Shown in pieces: positions 29,420 through 43,077 of a DNA stretch of 64,000 nucleotides. Below the pieces are notes generated by a model, which was not told the origin of the DNA, did not search any database, and saw nothing but the letters and a program-made list of their open reading frames with translations. This DNA comes from Parelaphostrongylus tenuis. Taxonomy: Eukaryota > Nematoda > Chromadorea > Rhabditida > Metastrongylidae. A program made the position numbers and the translations under genes. The stretch is from NCBI GenBank assembly GCA_019055375.1, contig JAHQIW010000425.1, positions 62,001 to 126,000 of the forward strand. Direction: 5' to 3'. How positions within the stretch are numbered: position 1 is the first letter of the stretch; every line of letters begins with the position of its first letter.

Positions 29420-31570
29420 GGATTAAATGAAAACGCGATTTCATTCGCTGGTGAGGAACTTTGCGAAGGAGTGATACTAACTATTCGAAAGCTGAGACTT
29501 GAGGCTACAGCCACAGGTCGCGATTTTTCAAAACGCCCTTTTATAACGTCACAGCATCCAAATCAGAAGTCATGTTCCACACTAGCCCCTTATCTTAATT
29601 TTCATCAAGCATATAATGCGCTGGGCATGAAAAAATATATGAACATGTAGAGAAAATCTCGTAGTATCTTAGTCAATTGTTTTATCTAAACTTTCTTTCA
29701 AAACGGAGTAAAAATTCCCGATTGAATAACAAAATATCGATCATTCCGCCTCGCCCCGCCTTCACCACGCCCCCTGCAACGGCCCTCGCCTTATCGAATA
29801 GCCTGTAAACAGCGTTACCAAAAATATGAAACTCAATCTTATTTTCCCTGTCAAACTGTATTTCCAGAAAATAAGCACGTTGCTAGAATCAGAAAACATT
29901 ACGCTATCAGAAGATTACTAATAGTCTAAAGAAAGAGCTCTGTACGACCAAGGTTTAGAGCACAAATCAATGACCAGAGGAGATCAAGAATCGAAAAAGC
30001 TCACTTGAAAAAAACACATTCTTGAGTTTTTTGAAGCTTGTGCTATAGTTTGAGTACGAGCACCCTTAGGAACGAGTTTTGTCCAGCGAAATGTAAGCGA
30101 GATAAGAGAACAAAGCACGTGGTTTTATGAAGCATAATTTTATTTTGAATGTTACAGTGTTATAAAGGAGTGTTTAGAAAATTCGGCGATGTGGGGCTGT
30201 AGCACATCCAGGAAAAGCTCTACTCCAGCTAATGAGAACGATTTTTCATTTGTTTTCCTCGAATCGAAAAAACCGAAAATTCACTTAACATATCCTGCAT
30301 GTCTAGTGGCATGATCACCGAACATTGCAGTGATTGACAGTCGATTTCTCAAGGCTGGTATTTTGATAATTGATACCTTCTAATTCGACTGTTTTTTAGA
30401 CGTCGCTCAAAATTAATACATCTTGACACCATATTTCTAAAATAATATTTTTCTTTGGTGAAAGTATATTTTGATGTCAAATCGTAAAAAGAGGAGAGCT
30501 CAGGATTACCACTGCCGTCGATTCAGAGCCAATAAAAACGGGTGATGAAAACTGAGTAAGTATAACGTAGTGAAAAAGAGAACAAGGCATCATTAGGAAC
30601 CATGGGGTACAAGCATGATGCTCAAGTGGATAGAGCGCTATCTCCAATAGAGTTGGTCGGCTATAAATTTTCTTGAGAAGAACAGTATAAAAAGACAGCA
30701 ACAGCCGTCACTTTGAATCATAGAAATTTTTTCCTACAGGTAAAAAGTTGAATTCAAGTGAACTTTAGTTCACCATAATCTTTAGACAAAGATCTCGCTT
30801 TTAAGCAAATCAGTTGTCGTTGAAGAGTAAATTGCTAATTTCGTCGAAATTTTCGTTCTACCTTCTCCTCATTTTACCAACTGATGGCAGATGCAATCAA
30901 TGTTCGCTCAAAGTTTTGAGGTGACAAGCGAGAATTTAATCGTATCGAAATGCAATAAACAGGGCAGGTTTACACTTTGATTTGGAACGAAACATCTAAG
31001 GAAAGCCGACGTTCCATCAAGCAGCGAATAAAACGAGTTTCTAACCATCTACTTGCCAACTTTCAATTGAAAGGTGGCCAAAACGTACCGTGCTAGTTTG
31101 AAAACTAAATGAATGACTTAAACAGTATTCGAGTGGCTGAATGACTTGTTGTACTCGAAAAGATGAAGCATCTAGCGAAGAGAGTGAATGTCTCGCTTTT
31201 GGTACCTTTTGATGCCTTCTGAAGCTTGCGATATCACCTTCAACAGTTCTATCAGCTTCAGGTCAAAAGTTTACGATATACATATGATAACCTCTCATCG
31301 CTTCTACAAAGCGCGTATTAGTCACTGCCAGCACGTCGATACCTATGGTTTGCACTGCTTAGTCTCTTAATCTCTTATATGTTTTCTGTTCTGTTCCTGT
31401 GTTATTCTGTGGCTTTATCTCAGTCTTTTGTCTGGATAGGAAATTTGCTCTGGATTAGTTGTAACGATCGAGAAGCTACAACTGATCCACAATTATCATG
31501 GTGTTCCGTGCTGACTTGGCAAGGCCACCTAGTTGCCAGTTTAAGGCACTGTTTTATCCCTGACCTACAT
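29420..31570. other. No recognised gene
   Basis: AT-rich intergenic DNA without coding signal or identifiable repeat. Confidence 0.4.
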
Positions 31571-31571
31571 A

Positions 31572-32896
31572 GGGTGCGAGAAAAGTTCTGACAATTTTTT
31601 TCAGATATTTTAACAGTAAGAATATGTACTGTAAAAACAAATAAACTCATTCAATTGAAAAAAAAATTGTGTTTATCATATCAACAACTTTAACAATAAA
31701 TAAAGAATGTTATGACAAATTTCCAAAATTACCCCCTTTGGCCTCTGTACATTTACAAAGCCTCTTGCGAAAAATTCCAGCAATGCTCACATACGGATCC
31801 ACCGTAATTCCGTCCCAAGAGCGCGTCAAAGCCGTTTTAAACGCGTCTAGGGCAGTGTAGCGAGTAGCCGAGACTTTTTCGTCCACTATGGACCACACGG
31901 AGTAATCCATTAGATTGAGATCCGGCGACTTTGACGGTCAAATGTCTTTGCCCCAAAATCTTGAAAACAGCTCTTGACACATGGCAATTGTTGAGAGGGC
32001 CTAGTCCGCTGAAGCCCAGTCCTGCTAAAGCATAAATCCGTCAGTGCCAAAGTGTTGAGTAGTCCAGAGCTCCAACAGGCCCGTAAAACTTGCTGCTGGT
32101 AGCTGGCAGCGTTGACTTTCACGCTTCTGCTAATGAAGACCAACGTGTCTTTCCACTGGCGCAAATACCGGCCGAGACCACACAGACTCGAAAATTGACT
32201 GTGGCCTATGATTTTTGCTACTGCAGACTTCTGTTGACCCTTTCTAAAAAGTCGACCTTGATTCTAGAGATTGTAGAGTGGTTCGACCGTGAATATCTCC
32301 TCATCCGCAAAAAGCACCTTTGACAAACGAACACCAGTTACCAAACAAATGACTTGGGAACCATGGAAAGCCGGTTTTTTTTAAACCTTCTTGCCCAAAA
32401 AGTGAACATGAGCGATATTGCAGTTGCACAGCTTCAGCTTATTTTTGACGAAGTTTAGGACGCTCCACTCGCTGATCGCGAGCTTCCCGAGCCATTCTGC
32501 TCATCGAACGCTCCGCATTTCGTTGAATTTAGTAACGAATCTTCTGAATCATTTTCAGAGTAGACGAGGTGGTTGAACCACCTTTCCAAGGACAACCCTC
32601 AATCTTCTCAGTCCCTTTGAAACATGGCTCTGTGGGCAGTTGGTGGTTTGAAAACCATTGGATTTTAAAATTGTCGGCCGTTTCCACTTCCGTTTTATGC
32701 ACTCAATTAGTACGATACGTTCACTTTTACGACCCACACTTAAGCACAACTGGAAATAGACAAACGAATAAAACATTTTGGACCAAAATCAATCGAAGAA
32801 TTCATAAAATTATCAGGAATAAAAAAATAACATTATACCAACACTAAAATTTAAAAAATACAAAATAATCACAACTTTCCAACTTTCCTTGCACAT
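31572..32896 (-). mobile_element. Degenerate mariner-family transposon
   Basis: About 1.33 kb, the usual mariner length. Imperfect terminal inverted repeats: left GGGTGCGAGAAAAGTTCTG (31572), right the inverted AACTTTCCTTGCACAT (to 32896). The transposase is on the minus strand in broken frames. In order: LFADEEIFTVEP (first catalytic Asp region, about 32310), VNAASYQQQVL (about 32110), a decayed QDGAPAH-type block (about 32010), and SPDLNLMDYSVW (about 31930-31890; third catalytic Asp of the D-D34D triad). The C-terminus ends GGNFGNLS at 31710. Stops and frame shifts interrupt it, so it cannot make a transposase. Confidence 0.88.
31710..32300 (-). pseudogene. Mariner transposase pseudogene
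   Basis: Catalytic part of a mariner transposase, which would cut and paste the element at TA sites. At least two stop codons lie between the first and third catalytic regions, and the second-Asp block is mutated. The last open piece (31710-31910) starts MDYSVWSIVDEK. Upstream of 32340 the N-terminal DNA-binding part is not readable. Confidence 0.85.
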
Positions 32897-33117
32897 TGTG
32901 GTAATTGATCAAAAATGGATAAAATATCAAAAACGTCGATTATACTAATGTCATGTCATTCAGTTGACCATGAAAATGAATATAAGTGTTATCGGGTCAG
33001 ATCAACCATTATCGCTCCACCCAAGAATCGAAGCACTTTTTGTGTTCGCGATGTTCACGGTTCAACACAGCTGCATACAGTACTATAGTATCATTAATAG
33101 GCATAGAGTATTATGAA

Positions 33118-33370
33118 GGCGCCGTGGCCGAGTGATTGTGATCCTGTGCGACGCGCATGGAGCCAAGCTCCACCCCCTCTCTCCAACTTTCTCCGGCGGT
33201 CATCAACAACGGTCTATGGGACGCCACATTCTGGCTTTCCTCGAGATTGCAAGGAGACTCGCTCAACCAGTACTCTACGCCGTTAAAGAAGACGAAAAAC
33301 GAATTGTGCTAGAAGCACTGGTATTCGCACAGTGAAGAAAAATCTGTGATGACGGATCAAATAAAGAGTA
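33118..33370 (+). repeat. SINE-like repeat, family L
   Basis: GCGCCGTGGCCGAGTGATTGTGATCC head, TTTCTCCGGCGGTCATCAAC, GAGATTGCAAGGAGACTCGC, AAGAAGACGAAAAACGAATT, TTCGCACAGTGAAGAAAAA. Same layout as the copy at 1931. A 67-codon open frame within it is repeat-derived. Confidence 0.78.
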
Positions 33371-33379
33371 AAAAGAAAG

Positions 33380-34960
33380 GAGTATAATACCATACGATCA
33401 AAACCAGGTTATGAAAAACAAACTTCGCGCCCAACAACGATGTTTAGTTGATCTGATGATGGCATGATACGTGTTCAGAGACCGTGTTGCGCGGATCTGA
33501 GCACTTCCTGCATCCAAATAGTCCCATCGCATCGCGTTATTTACGAAGCATCTCTTATTTTCATGTGGCTTCGGCTGTTGGTTCAGCATTCCCTCCTTGC
33601 TTATGGATTTCACTCAGAGCTGGTCGAGATTCGTGTGATTCCTGGAATAGCCGTGTTAAGGCGTTCCTAAATCTTCGTAAAAGGCAGTTGCCAACTTTTG
33701 CTCATTGGGAGGAGCTCTTCCGACATAAATCCTATGCCAGCTTCCTGGCGCGGTGCGCGATCGAATCAGTGTCTTGCGCATATTAAACGATATCACTACC
33801 AGTGGGTGATTGGTATCCCCTGATCTATACATGTATGTGTACAATTTTTTCTGTAATGTAAATGTAGTCCTAAATTGTTGAAGAGTGGAGAAGTTCATTG
33901 TTTATGGCTTATTGTCATTTTGCTGTGACAAATGGTCAGTTTACCTACGGGTTCGGCTCTTCAAACAACACACTCAACAGGTTTGCCAAAGCAGCAAGTG
34001 ATGTGGTTCCAACAAACGGAAAACAGAAAAACATTAGAAACAAGATAGTGGAAATGTTTGAGAATAGGATAAAAAAGCAGGCCTCAGACAGATAGAAAGA
34101 TGGAGAAAAAAAATTTTCACAGAAATAGCTCTTCCTATGGCGATTACCTTAAATCATGTAGTCCTCTTTTTTCCTGCGTGACAGTAATAATAGTAGTTAA
34201 TTGACAACGCTTCTTCTGAACTATTCGATAATCAATTTGAGCCATAACGTACGGTGCGTAGATTATAATGATTGTGCGTCGTCTAGAAGTCCTTCAAATA
34301 TGTCAATCTTTCGGCTCCTTTTTTCCGGATTTTCTCTTTTTTTCTCTTCTTTCTGGGGCTGAACAATAGAATGACTCCCTAAGAGGGCTCCGTGAGAGGC
34401 GCCACCTATTTCGGGTAGCTAAGAAAATGTGTATTGAAACGGACACACATAGATGCTGCTCTTAATCGAGCGCTTCCTTAGGCCGTAAGTTATGAGCTGA
34501 AATATTTGTGGTCGTAAAAAAAATATCTAATCTTTCTGTACTCTATAGATGATTCTTGGCAGATCGATTTTTCGTTTACTCGTCTCCTTCACCAGGAGGG
34601 TCTCTAAGTCTTTCAGTTCTAACGTAAAAATTTGTTCGGACATTCCTCGATTTTGAAGGAAAGAAAATCTATATTTTTAATCGTTAGATGAGTCCAACAA
34701 CAAATATATATGGAGGAACGCGTTTTCGAGCAAGGAGGCCGCTTGTCCCGTAATTACAGCCCAACTAATCCTCTTAGAACTTACATGAAATTTCATGCAT
34801 CAAAATCTTTTGTTGCAGGAATTTTCATATAGCACAGAAACCTTCACAAACTGTCATTTGACAAAAAAATTCGAGTTTCTGGTCAATGAAGTTTTGGTGA
34901 CTACATTGTGGGATACCATTACCTGGAAGAAAGGTAGCAGAAACAGAAGCTAAGAAAAAA
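33380..34960. other. No recognised gene
   Basis: Open frames of 65-100 codons (33484-33786 +, 33656-33898 -, 33898-34095 +) have no recognisable family. A tandem duplication of about 30 bp (GAAAGGTAGCAGnAACAGAAGCT) sits at about 34932-34984. Confidence 0.4.
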
Positions 34961-34974
34961 GAAAGGTAGCAGGA

Positions 34975-35075
34975 ACAGAAGCTTCAGTAATGCAGTGGTT
35001 AGCATGCGACTTTAGAAAGGGTGAGACGCGGTTCGACTCCAGCTCCAAATACAATGTTCTGCGCATCGGCCAACA
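34975..35075 (+). repeat. tRNA-like repeat, single copy
   Basis: GCTTCAGTAATGCAGTGGTTAGCATGCGAC...GCGGTTCGACTCCAGCTCC, followed by AATGTTCTGCGCATCGGCCAACATTTTTGGA. A- and B-box-like motifs with a degraded middle. Confidence 0.55.
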
Positions 35076-35079
35076 TTTT

Positions 35080-38000
35080 TGGACATACTATTACGTTTGT
35101 TAATTTTCATCAATATTACCGTTACTATTACATCGGAGTTTTATTTGAATCTAAGGAAAAGGTTTTTCCATGTCTTAGTGATTCCGTTTCGCTTCATCAA
35201 AACAGATTTTCTACACGCAACTCTAGCCTTTGTTTTAAACGAAATTGCCCATATTTACAATAAATATTATTATTATTTTGATTATTAATTGGCTATTTAA
35301 CAACAGATAAATTCCTAAGAATTTAAATCACATAAAGAGGCTTCACAGTGAAGATATCATTCTAGCATAAGTCCAGAAAGATTTGATATGTATAGTTTAT
35401 AAAGATACATGGGAAGCATTAGAAATATGATCATACACGCTGAAGGATGCGTTTCTTTTTTCGTAGAAGTCTGAAACAATGTAACGAAACAATGAAAAAA
35501 GTGTATAATTCTGGAAATGAAGAGCTATGACGATAGTCGATGGCGATGGAATGAATCCTCCTTGATTTGTTTATATGAGTAGCGGTAAACTAATCCGGAA
35601 AGTATTTAAACAAAGAAATGAATGAATCGAGGAACGCCACATGTCTGGTTTCGATTTTCTTAGTGGAAGAACGTTCAAGAAAAAGCATACATTCTTCTAG
35701 AGGGGAAAGACTTCTTTCAAGGAGGTATCTTTTTCGAATGATGAAACATGACCAATGATGCCGTGATTTTTCTCAGCGAAAGGACACGTCCTTTGAGAAA
35801 TGATGCCTTTGAGTGAAAGGACATATTCCGTGGAAAGGTGAGCAGAAATGAATGAAAGCGTGTGTTTCCAAGAAAATGATCAACTTGAACGAATGAATGC
35901 ATCCTATTTAGAGACGATATTCTCAAACGAAGTAACTCAATGTACAATGAGATAATCCATCTTTTTTTAAAGGAGGCCATTTATGAAGCCTGTGCTTTTG
36001 AATGGATTAGCACATACTCCAAGGAGTTAATCGTGATTGAAAGGCACGTCCTTCAAGAAGATCCTGTACTTATGAAACCTCAGCTTAGGATGATTATCCA
36101 CAATGATGAAACCCGATCCAAAATGTACTCTCTCATCTCATTGAGTGTTAAAAAAGTTCAAACATTACAGCTCACGTACTATGGAAGGTGTGGACGAAAT
36201 TTCAGCTAACAAAAAAGAACGCTAAGAAAATAAAGCAATAAAAACTTGGCTCACAACAAATGAGTAGTTTAAAAAAATTTCACGTTGCCCGATAAGATCC
36301 TTTTGCCGATTGCACTTTCTTTGTTCTGAGCACTTCCCCATGCATTGATAATGGCCAAGACAGAGCAATAAATTCATGTTTCCAACGGCTATGACGCTTT
36401 TGAAAAGAAATTGAAAGGATTTTGAACTTTTCAAGTGCTTTTTGTATGAAAGGCAGCGAAAGGCTATCAGGAAGTAAACAACACGTTTGACTCCCGTCAT
36501 CACTGTTCTGTTGCAATCACGTGAGAACACCGGATCTCAGTTACCTCGAAGATTGCAAGGAGATTTGACTCGACCAGTTTTCATGAAGTCACAATAGAAA
36601 CTAAATCCTCAAACACCAGTCGAAGCAACACGTGAAATGTTCGAAGGTCTTGGGGACGCGAAGAAACGAACTGAATGCTAAAAGCATTGGGAACCGCGCC
36701 ATGATAAATGTAATAACGGGTCGTGTATAATTGCAAAAAAGAGACCAGGTATTAGCAACTATTTTTGCAATGTGTGACCTGTTTTTCAAAACATAGCTGG
36801 CATTGTAAAAAAAAGCAAGTTTTGCCAATAGCACTACAAAATTGGGTGGCGTCTAGTGAGAAATTATTTTTAAAAAATCAAAAACGATGAAAAAGCTTCC
36901 TACAAGTTGCAAAACTTATAGTCAGACTACTATCGATTGAAGCCAGTAAGAAGATTTGAAACCAAGCAGGAATATTCTTAAGAAAGGTGGATTTTTCTCG
37001 AATATCACCCTACACTGTAATCGTAACTGCGGGGTACTTATAGCTCAAAGTCGAGCGTCGTTGTGCAATTGAAGACTTTTCTACCACCTAGTTGGGTCTC
37101 CACGGTTGAACAGTTCTAAAGTTTTATTCACAAGCCCAAGTACTGATGAGCTTTGCCAGTGCAGAGCTCACAGGCTCAACCATCCCTATTTTCTCATCAT
37201 TTACATAAATATCTATAAAATAAGAGATATCACATTGAAAGTGTGACGATTACTCGTACCGTATGTCTTCGTGGAAAAACGAGTAGCCTTCATCGAGCAG
37301 TTCTGACAGCATCAACAGAAACAAATGGAGAATTTGCTAATGCCAGTAAGATCTACTAAACAATTATCAGGATTACGGAATTATCGTAGGACGCAAAGAG
37401 AACACAAACTCACTAAAAATATCTAAAATAAACTCGAAAGGAAGTGAAGGTGTGTGGCTGTCAAACAACGGTACTTTGTCGACGAAGACAAACAAAACAA
37501 CGCGACCATGAAACGACGTTAGTGAACGGGATTCGTCGTCAAGAGAAAGTGACAAAACGGGTCGAGTCAGGCGCATGACTATGATTATAACGAGAAGTTA
37601 ATGGCTGTCGAAACTAGCAAATCGTCGTTCTCGAACGACAGACCTCCACTTTGGGAAATTTGGCTTCCAGTGAAGCTGCCATATGTCTTCGTGAAAGAGA
37701 AGAAGTCCAGGTGGTCCAACACGAGCCGAAAACACGACGACGATAGAATGACCCTAATATAAAAAAATGATTAAGCCACTATGAGCCTTAGCTTGTGGCT
37801 GCCATTATAGATAACGAAAAAATCTCCAATTATTTTCATTTTACTGCCTTCATGGCAGTCTTATGGTGTTCTGACTCACTGGTGAATTCCCAAGGAGTGT
37901 TTTTGAGCATTCAATTTCACTTATAGAATCATAGAGTTGAGTCATACTTAGTCCATAAAGAAACTCGTACCGTGTCAAACCATTGCTCTTGTATGACAAA

Positions 38001-39860
38001 TATGCTATCAGTTTTCCCACTAAGATGGAGTGGAAGGTTTGGGCAGATCAGAATGCGCACTTGAATCAATGACTACTTGTATTATAGAACACCCTCAAGT
38101 ATCACGTTATATGGTCGCCCATCTCTTACAATAGTGCATGTAAATAGTGACAAATTTCAGCGCCTTATGTAAAAATAAGTTTCCGGTTTCTTCTCTTTTT
38201 TTTTGCTCTGGTCATCGTTTCAACTTATCTACTACAATTTTTACCGTGTTTTTGAATTATTCTACAGCAGTTTTTTACGCATAATCCTAGTAAATACATT
38301 ATGCAAAAGGCACGCATAGCGCAATGGAATGACAATGGAAATCTTTAGTTTGATTTCGACCATGAAATCAGGCAGCCATTCTATGACTGTATTACGGTAC
38401 GTTTTTTATTTTGTGCAACTTTTACTTCATACCGGAAGAGAATTAATATTTTTCATTTCATTAATGAAGGTAATTCAATATCCCTGTACTGGCACTTCTT
38501 TCATTTGATTCGACGTCTCTGATTCATCATTCGCAAAAACCTTCAGATTTACGTGTGGATTTGACTGTCACTTATAAATCTTGTCTTCATGAAAATCTGT
38601 AAGTATTGCTCAACTTTTGCAGTCTTCACCACAGCTCATTATCGAGGTTTGAAGATTAGAAGCAGTCTCTTCTAGTCAGGGCGGATACCGTTTTGCCGAC
38701 TCCAGAAGTTGAGCTTGGTTGGTCCTGAACATGATCGAACCAGATTCCCTGTATATTTTGAACGACATTTAAGATCGCTAAGCATTCGAATAAATATTTG
38801 TTTGAGAGCACATTACTGATGCAGTGTATCAGGATGATAAACAAGGCGCTGGTTCATCTTGCAATAAAGCAACTTAATCCCTATGGATACCTTAGTTAGG
38901 CTACTTCCAACCCTGTAAGGAAAATCTTCATCGAGCAGCTGTTAAATTTGAATTGTGTGAAGAATGAATTCTAAAGGAAGAATCGAATGCAAATGGAACT
39001 GAGATGTTCAAAAGTCATCTAATCAAAATAGCAAACAATACTTCTGCTATCGAGTGCTTTTTTACAGACCCGCTCAAAATGATTTAATCTGATAGCAAAC
39101 AATTTCAAAACGAAATTTCCTCACTTCAAAAATATTTGCGTTAATTTGAAATGATGTTTTCATTCGTCATATGGAAATTCCGAACAATCATATTAAACAC
39201 GTGTTCGTCATTGCCTATGAGGCAACCGTTTACAAGAAAAAGCATGAAAGCATCAATTGTCGAGGCTTCGCTACCGGAATTACGTTGTTTGGATGTAGGC
39301 AAAAGTCTTTGCTTAGTTTCCTATTGAATAATGTGCTATCACAACAGTGCAGAGATACGAGTAAAACTTGGACCCTGAACTGGTTTCAAACGATCGATAC
39401 TCTTTCTAAGGCTCACTTAGTTTTTGCCTAGACCATCGAGGCTCTCTCTGCCTTTCTTTCAGCCATTTCTCAATCCGTTATGTCCTGAGTCGATTCCTTA
39501 CGCGGTAGGCGGCGCGATCGCGCGGCGAACGTAGTGTGTTTTATTAACAATGTGGTATTTTTTTTAACGAAGTCTGGATTTTATTACCCCTAAAGGAGTT
39601 TTGTCGTCAATAAATGGTAGAATATAATAGAAGAGATTTCAACAAGACTAGTCCTGGTTTTTTTTAGAATTAATAGTGCACACTGTGATGCGGTGCCACC
39701 TCATCGATATTCTGGAGCAACTTTTCATAATCAGTGGACTATCGTAAGATAGATTTGTAAGAGAGGCTTTGTTCAGTTGTGTTATAGGTGATAATTATTC
39801 ATATTATCCACTTATATCTGACAATCAATGCAGTCGACTATTTTGAGATCTCGCTCAAGT
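35080..39860. other. No recognised gene
   Basis: Long AT-rich stretch with open frames up to about 100 codons on both strands. None shows a domain, signal peptide plus splice continuity, or repeat identity beyond a fragment of SINE-like family L near 36500-36580 (GAGATTGCAAGGAGATTTGA-type block). Confidence 0.4.
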
Positions 39861-39864
39861 TCAA

Positions 39865-40840
39865 CATAATCTGACACTGTATTTGGGCATTTCATGAGGT
39901 ATGTTATGGGTACTTATATAGTGTAATACATGTGTGTCGGCTTTCCAGCCTCGTCAGTTGCACGGTATCTTTTCGTTCAGTCAGTTCCTCAGGGTTCTAC
40001 CTCTATGCAGAGGAATCTACGTCAAGCTTTTTGAAACTCAACGTTAGAAGTGCCCATAGCAACCCTCATAAAAGGCTCAAAATACAGTGTCAGATTACAC
40101 TGCTCTTGAACGAGGTCTCAAAATAATCGAATGTAATGATTGTTACATGTGCCCACGAAACAGTCATACGTCATGTATTCAACAATCAACACTTTGAAAG
40201 GACATCACAGTGATCATGTGTGCTGCTGATGGGCTCTTGTACAGCCCGATACACGTGTTTCGACCTTATAGTCTCGCCAATCGTGCAGAACCCGTCGTCT
40301 TTCGATATTTTTTAGCCGATCCTCTCGGGAATCTGCTCTCCCTATAGAGAGGTATCGAAGACGAACGTTTTACACCATAAGTCAAGTGAAAATATCACCG
40401 AACTTACACTGTTTTACACTCGATTGCTCTTTGGCTGGTATTTTTATCGTCTAAACTTTTAGTTCAAGTGTTTTATTAACAGTGTGTCTGCGCGAGTGAT
40501 GAGACTGTAAGGTCGAAACACGTGTATCGGGCTGTACAAGAGTCCATTACCAGACGACATGACATGTTGGCTCAAATAACAATCAAGAGATCATTGAAAT
40601 TTGGGCGTGCTTTTGATAAAACACTTGAAATGAAAGTATAATATCACGGTGATTGTTCCACCGTATGTTACATGTAAAAAAATCTTCGTCGATTACTCTG
40701 TGTAGGGATAGATTCCGAGGAGCTGACTGAACGAAAAGGCACCGCGCAACTACGAGGTTGGAAGGCTAAAACACGTGTCTTGCACTGTATTAGTGCCCAT
40801 TACGGACCTCATGAAAGGCTTAAAATACGGTGTTAGAATA
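39865..40840. repeat. Cluster of foldback elements, family F
   Basis: A short internally deleted copy spans about 39869-40103: left end CTGACACTGTATTTGGGC, right end GCTCAAAATACAGTGTCAG. A second hairpin spans about 40200-40640, with arms CTCTTGTACAGCCCGATACACGTGTTTCGACCTTA and the inverse near 40508-40545. A lone right half follows at about 40690-40835 (GAGGAGCTGACTGAACG...GGCTTAAAATACGGTGTTAG) that pairs with the left arm at 39869-40020. Confidence 0.75.
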
Positions 40841-40844
40841 CATT

Positions 40845-41825
40845 AATTATCTATATTCTGATACGGACACTATTCTTCGCCTCGACCTTTGTCACTGCTT
40901 TTGCGCACTAATTTTACGTGCTCAACTTAATTTTTCTCCACAAAGCAGGCTTAGTGTCGAAATCAACATTCCTCAAGCTATCGAATGATCACTAGTAGCC
41001 TAGTAAAAAGCTCCGTTTAGTAAACTAGGCAATGATACACGAGTACATTCCTCATAACTCAAAATGAAAGTGAGGATTTTTGGAACTGGGTGTTCCATTA
41101 CCAAAGATTTCTTCAAAAGGTCCTTTCAATAAATACTACCTTCCCTTTACGATAAAATTTACTTACAATCAAAATTTTATAATTCAACACCAAAAAGTCC
41201 ATTGTGATTTCAAACGACATGGTGCGAAAGCAAAACGTTATCTTTTTCTGTTTGTAAAACGTAATATAAATGCCCTTTCACAGATCCAGGTTAGCGTCAA
41301 AATTTGCGTTTCTCAAGGTACTGATTGATTACGAAAACATAGACTAAAAAGAGGAACAAATATTATAAAACGTTGGGAATGTTGTTTCCTAAAGAACATG
41401 GTTTTCTTGCTGGACATAGGAGATTTTTTGACACATGGGTGTTGTTTTCACTAAAACGCCTCAAAGCTCTTCTGTGGTATTTTATCGTTTATTGGTGATG
41501 AAGTCTCCACAAGACCTTAACTGACCAAGTAAATTTCCATATTTCCATCCCAGCGAGTGCTAAATTCCCTACCGTGTTACACGCGACGTAGCGGGCGCAA
41601 TGGCTGATATATGTACTACTCCGAACCAACGTGTTAGCCTATTCGGTAGTTCTCAGCAACTAGCTGTCATCGGACTTGCTTTGGAGAATATAAATCTGCA
41701 TAGATCCCAATCAAGCTGAAGCTGTTATTATAAATTTTGTATAATTCACATTACCGACACCCATTACCATTACGATAAAAATTAGGCAGTATATAAAGTT
41801 AGAAACAGTGTGCTAATAGTTCATT
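40845..41825. other. No recognised gene
   Basis: No coding or repeat assignment could be made. Confidence 0.4.
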
Positions 41826-41828
41826 AAG

Positions 41829-42180
41829 CGGTTGATTTCTGTGGACCCAGGGACCGTCTAAACGACTCCATCTCCTGTGCCCTATATGGACCCCGACCAT
41901 AGCTATTTTCGTTGCAGGATCCACAGCTGAGTTTTGGAATGATTCGCGTGCGGTCTGCGCCGGTATATTGACTGCTGTTTCTTGATGTTGAAACCACACG
42001 TGCATACATAACATCAGGAAATAGTAATCAGTACGCTGGCGCGGACCTCATGCGAATCGTTCCGAAATTTAGCTGCAGGTCCTACAACAAAAAACAGCTG
42101 TAGTCGACGTCCAATCGGGGCGAAGGAGGTGGAGTCGTTGAACATGCCCATGAGTCCAGGGAAGTCAACCTGCTCATAAG
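41829..42180. repeat. Inverted-repeat element (MITE-like)
   Basis: Left arm GCGGTTGATTTCTGTGGACCCAGGGACCGTCTAAACGACTCC and right arm (inverted) GCAGGTTGACTTCCCTGGACTCATGGGCATGTTCAACGACTCC enclose about 260 bp. No open frame of note. A solo end of the same family is at 26126-26235. Confidence 0.7.
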
Positions 42181-42184
42181 GGCA

Positions 42185-43070
42185 TTATAATTGTCAGACA
42201 GATGGTACTTCAGTACAGGTTATTGACAAACAAAGGAAGATTCATGAAGAAACACTCATTTGCTGAGATCGTTGAAAAGCGACTTCAGCCATTATCTACT
42301 TCAACCCCTTTCAAACAACTTAAAGCTCCAGTTATGACAAGGCCAACTATGGCTTTCGACTTATCATCAACGTCAGAAGTCCAGTTTTGCCGTCTGTTTG
42401 CCTTGTTTGTAAAAAAAAAAACCAAAAGATGTATCTGTTCATCCTGAAGCGGTAGTTGTGAAGCCGTTTGTAACTTAGCACGTTACATCAACGTCAAAGT
42501 CGAATAAATCGGCGCCTTGACTTTGCTTAGCAATAAATTTTCCAAAGGCCTTCCGTCTAAATTCTATCCGCAGTCACTGTAAACTTTATAACACTTTTTC
42601 CGTTTCCCATCAACGCTTTGAAGTTATGATATTCGTGTAACGTCGGGAATAATATCTTCAAAATGCTGTGGAAACATCAAGAATGCAATTTGCATCGTAT
42701 TTTCCATTACAGGATTAGACAAAACCATACTGTAAGCGCTCCTTTGTGAAAAAAGGCGGCACGAAATTGATGGACTTGAAAATTGAAAAACATAAGAGCG
42801 ACGACAACATATAGTTGTAGACGCGGTTCCAACAACTTGAGTGGAAACATTTCGGAAAAAAAATTCCGAACACATTTCTGCGTGTAATCAAGGTCGGTTG
42901 AGGTGAAAAAGTAGTTCTCTGCACAACTTCAGAGAAAAAACATCACATCATCATCAATACAAAAATAGATAACGACGTTGGAAATGAAGAATTCAGCTCA
43001 TTATAAGCAAGTTAAAAGAAGACCAACGTGAAGACCATTGAACTCTAGATCGAATTCCACCTTGTTATTA
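42185..43070. other. No recognised gene
   Basis: An 81-codon frame (42202-42447 +) is rich in Lys/Ser without any recognised motif. Confidence 0.35.
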
Positions 43071-43077
43071 TATAACT

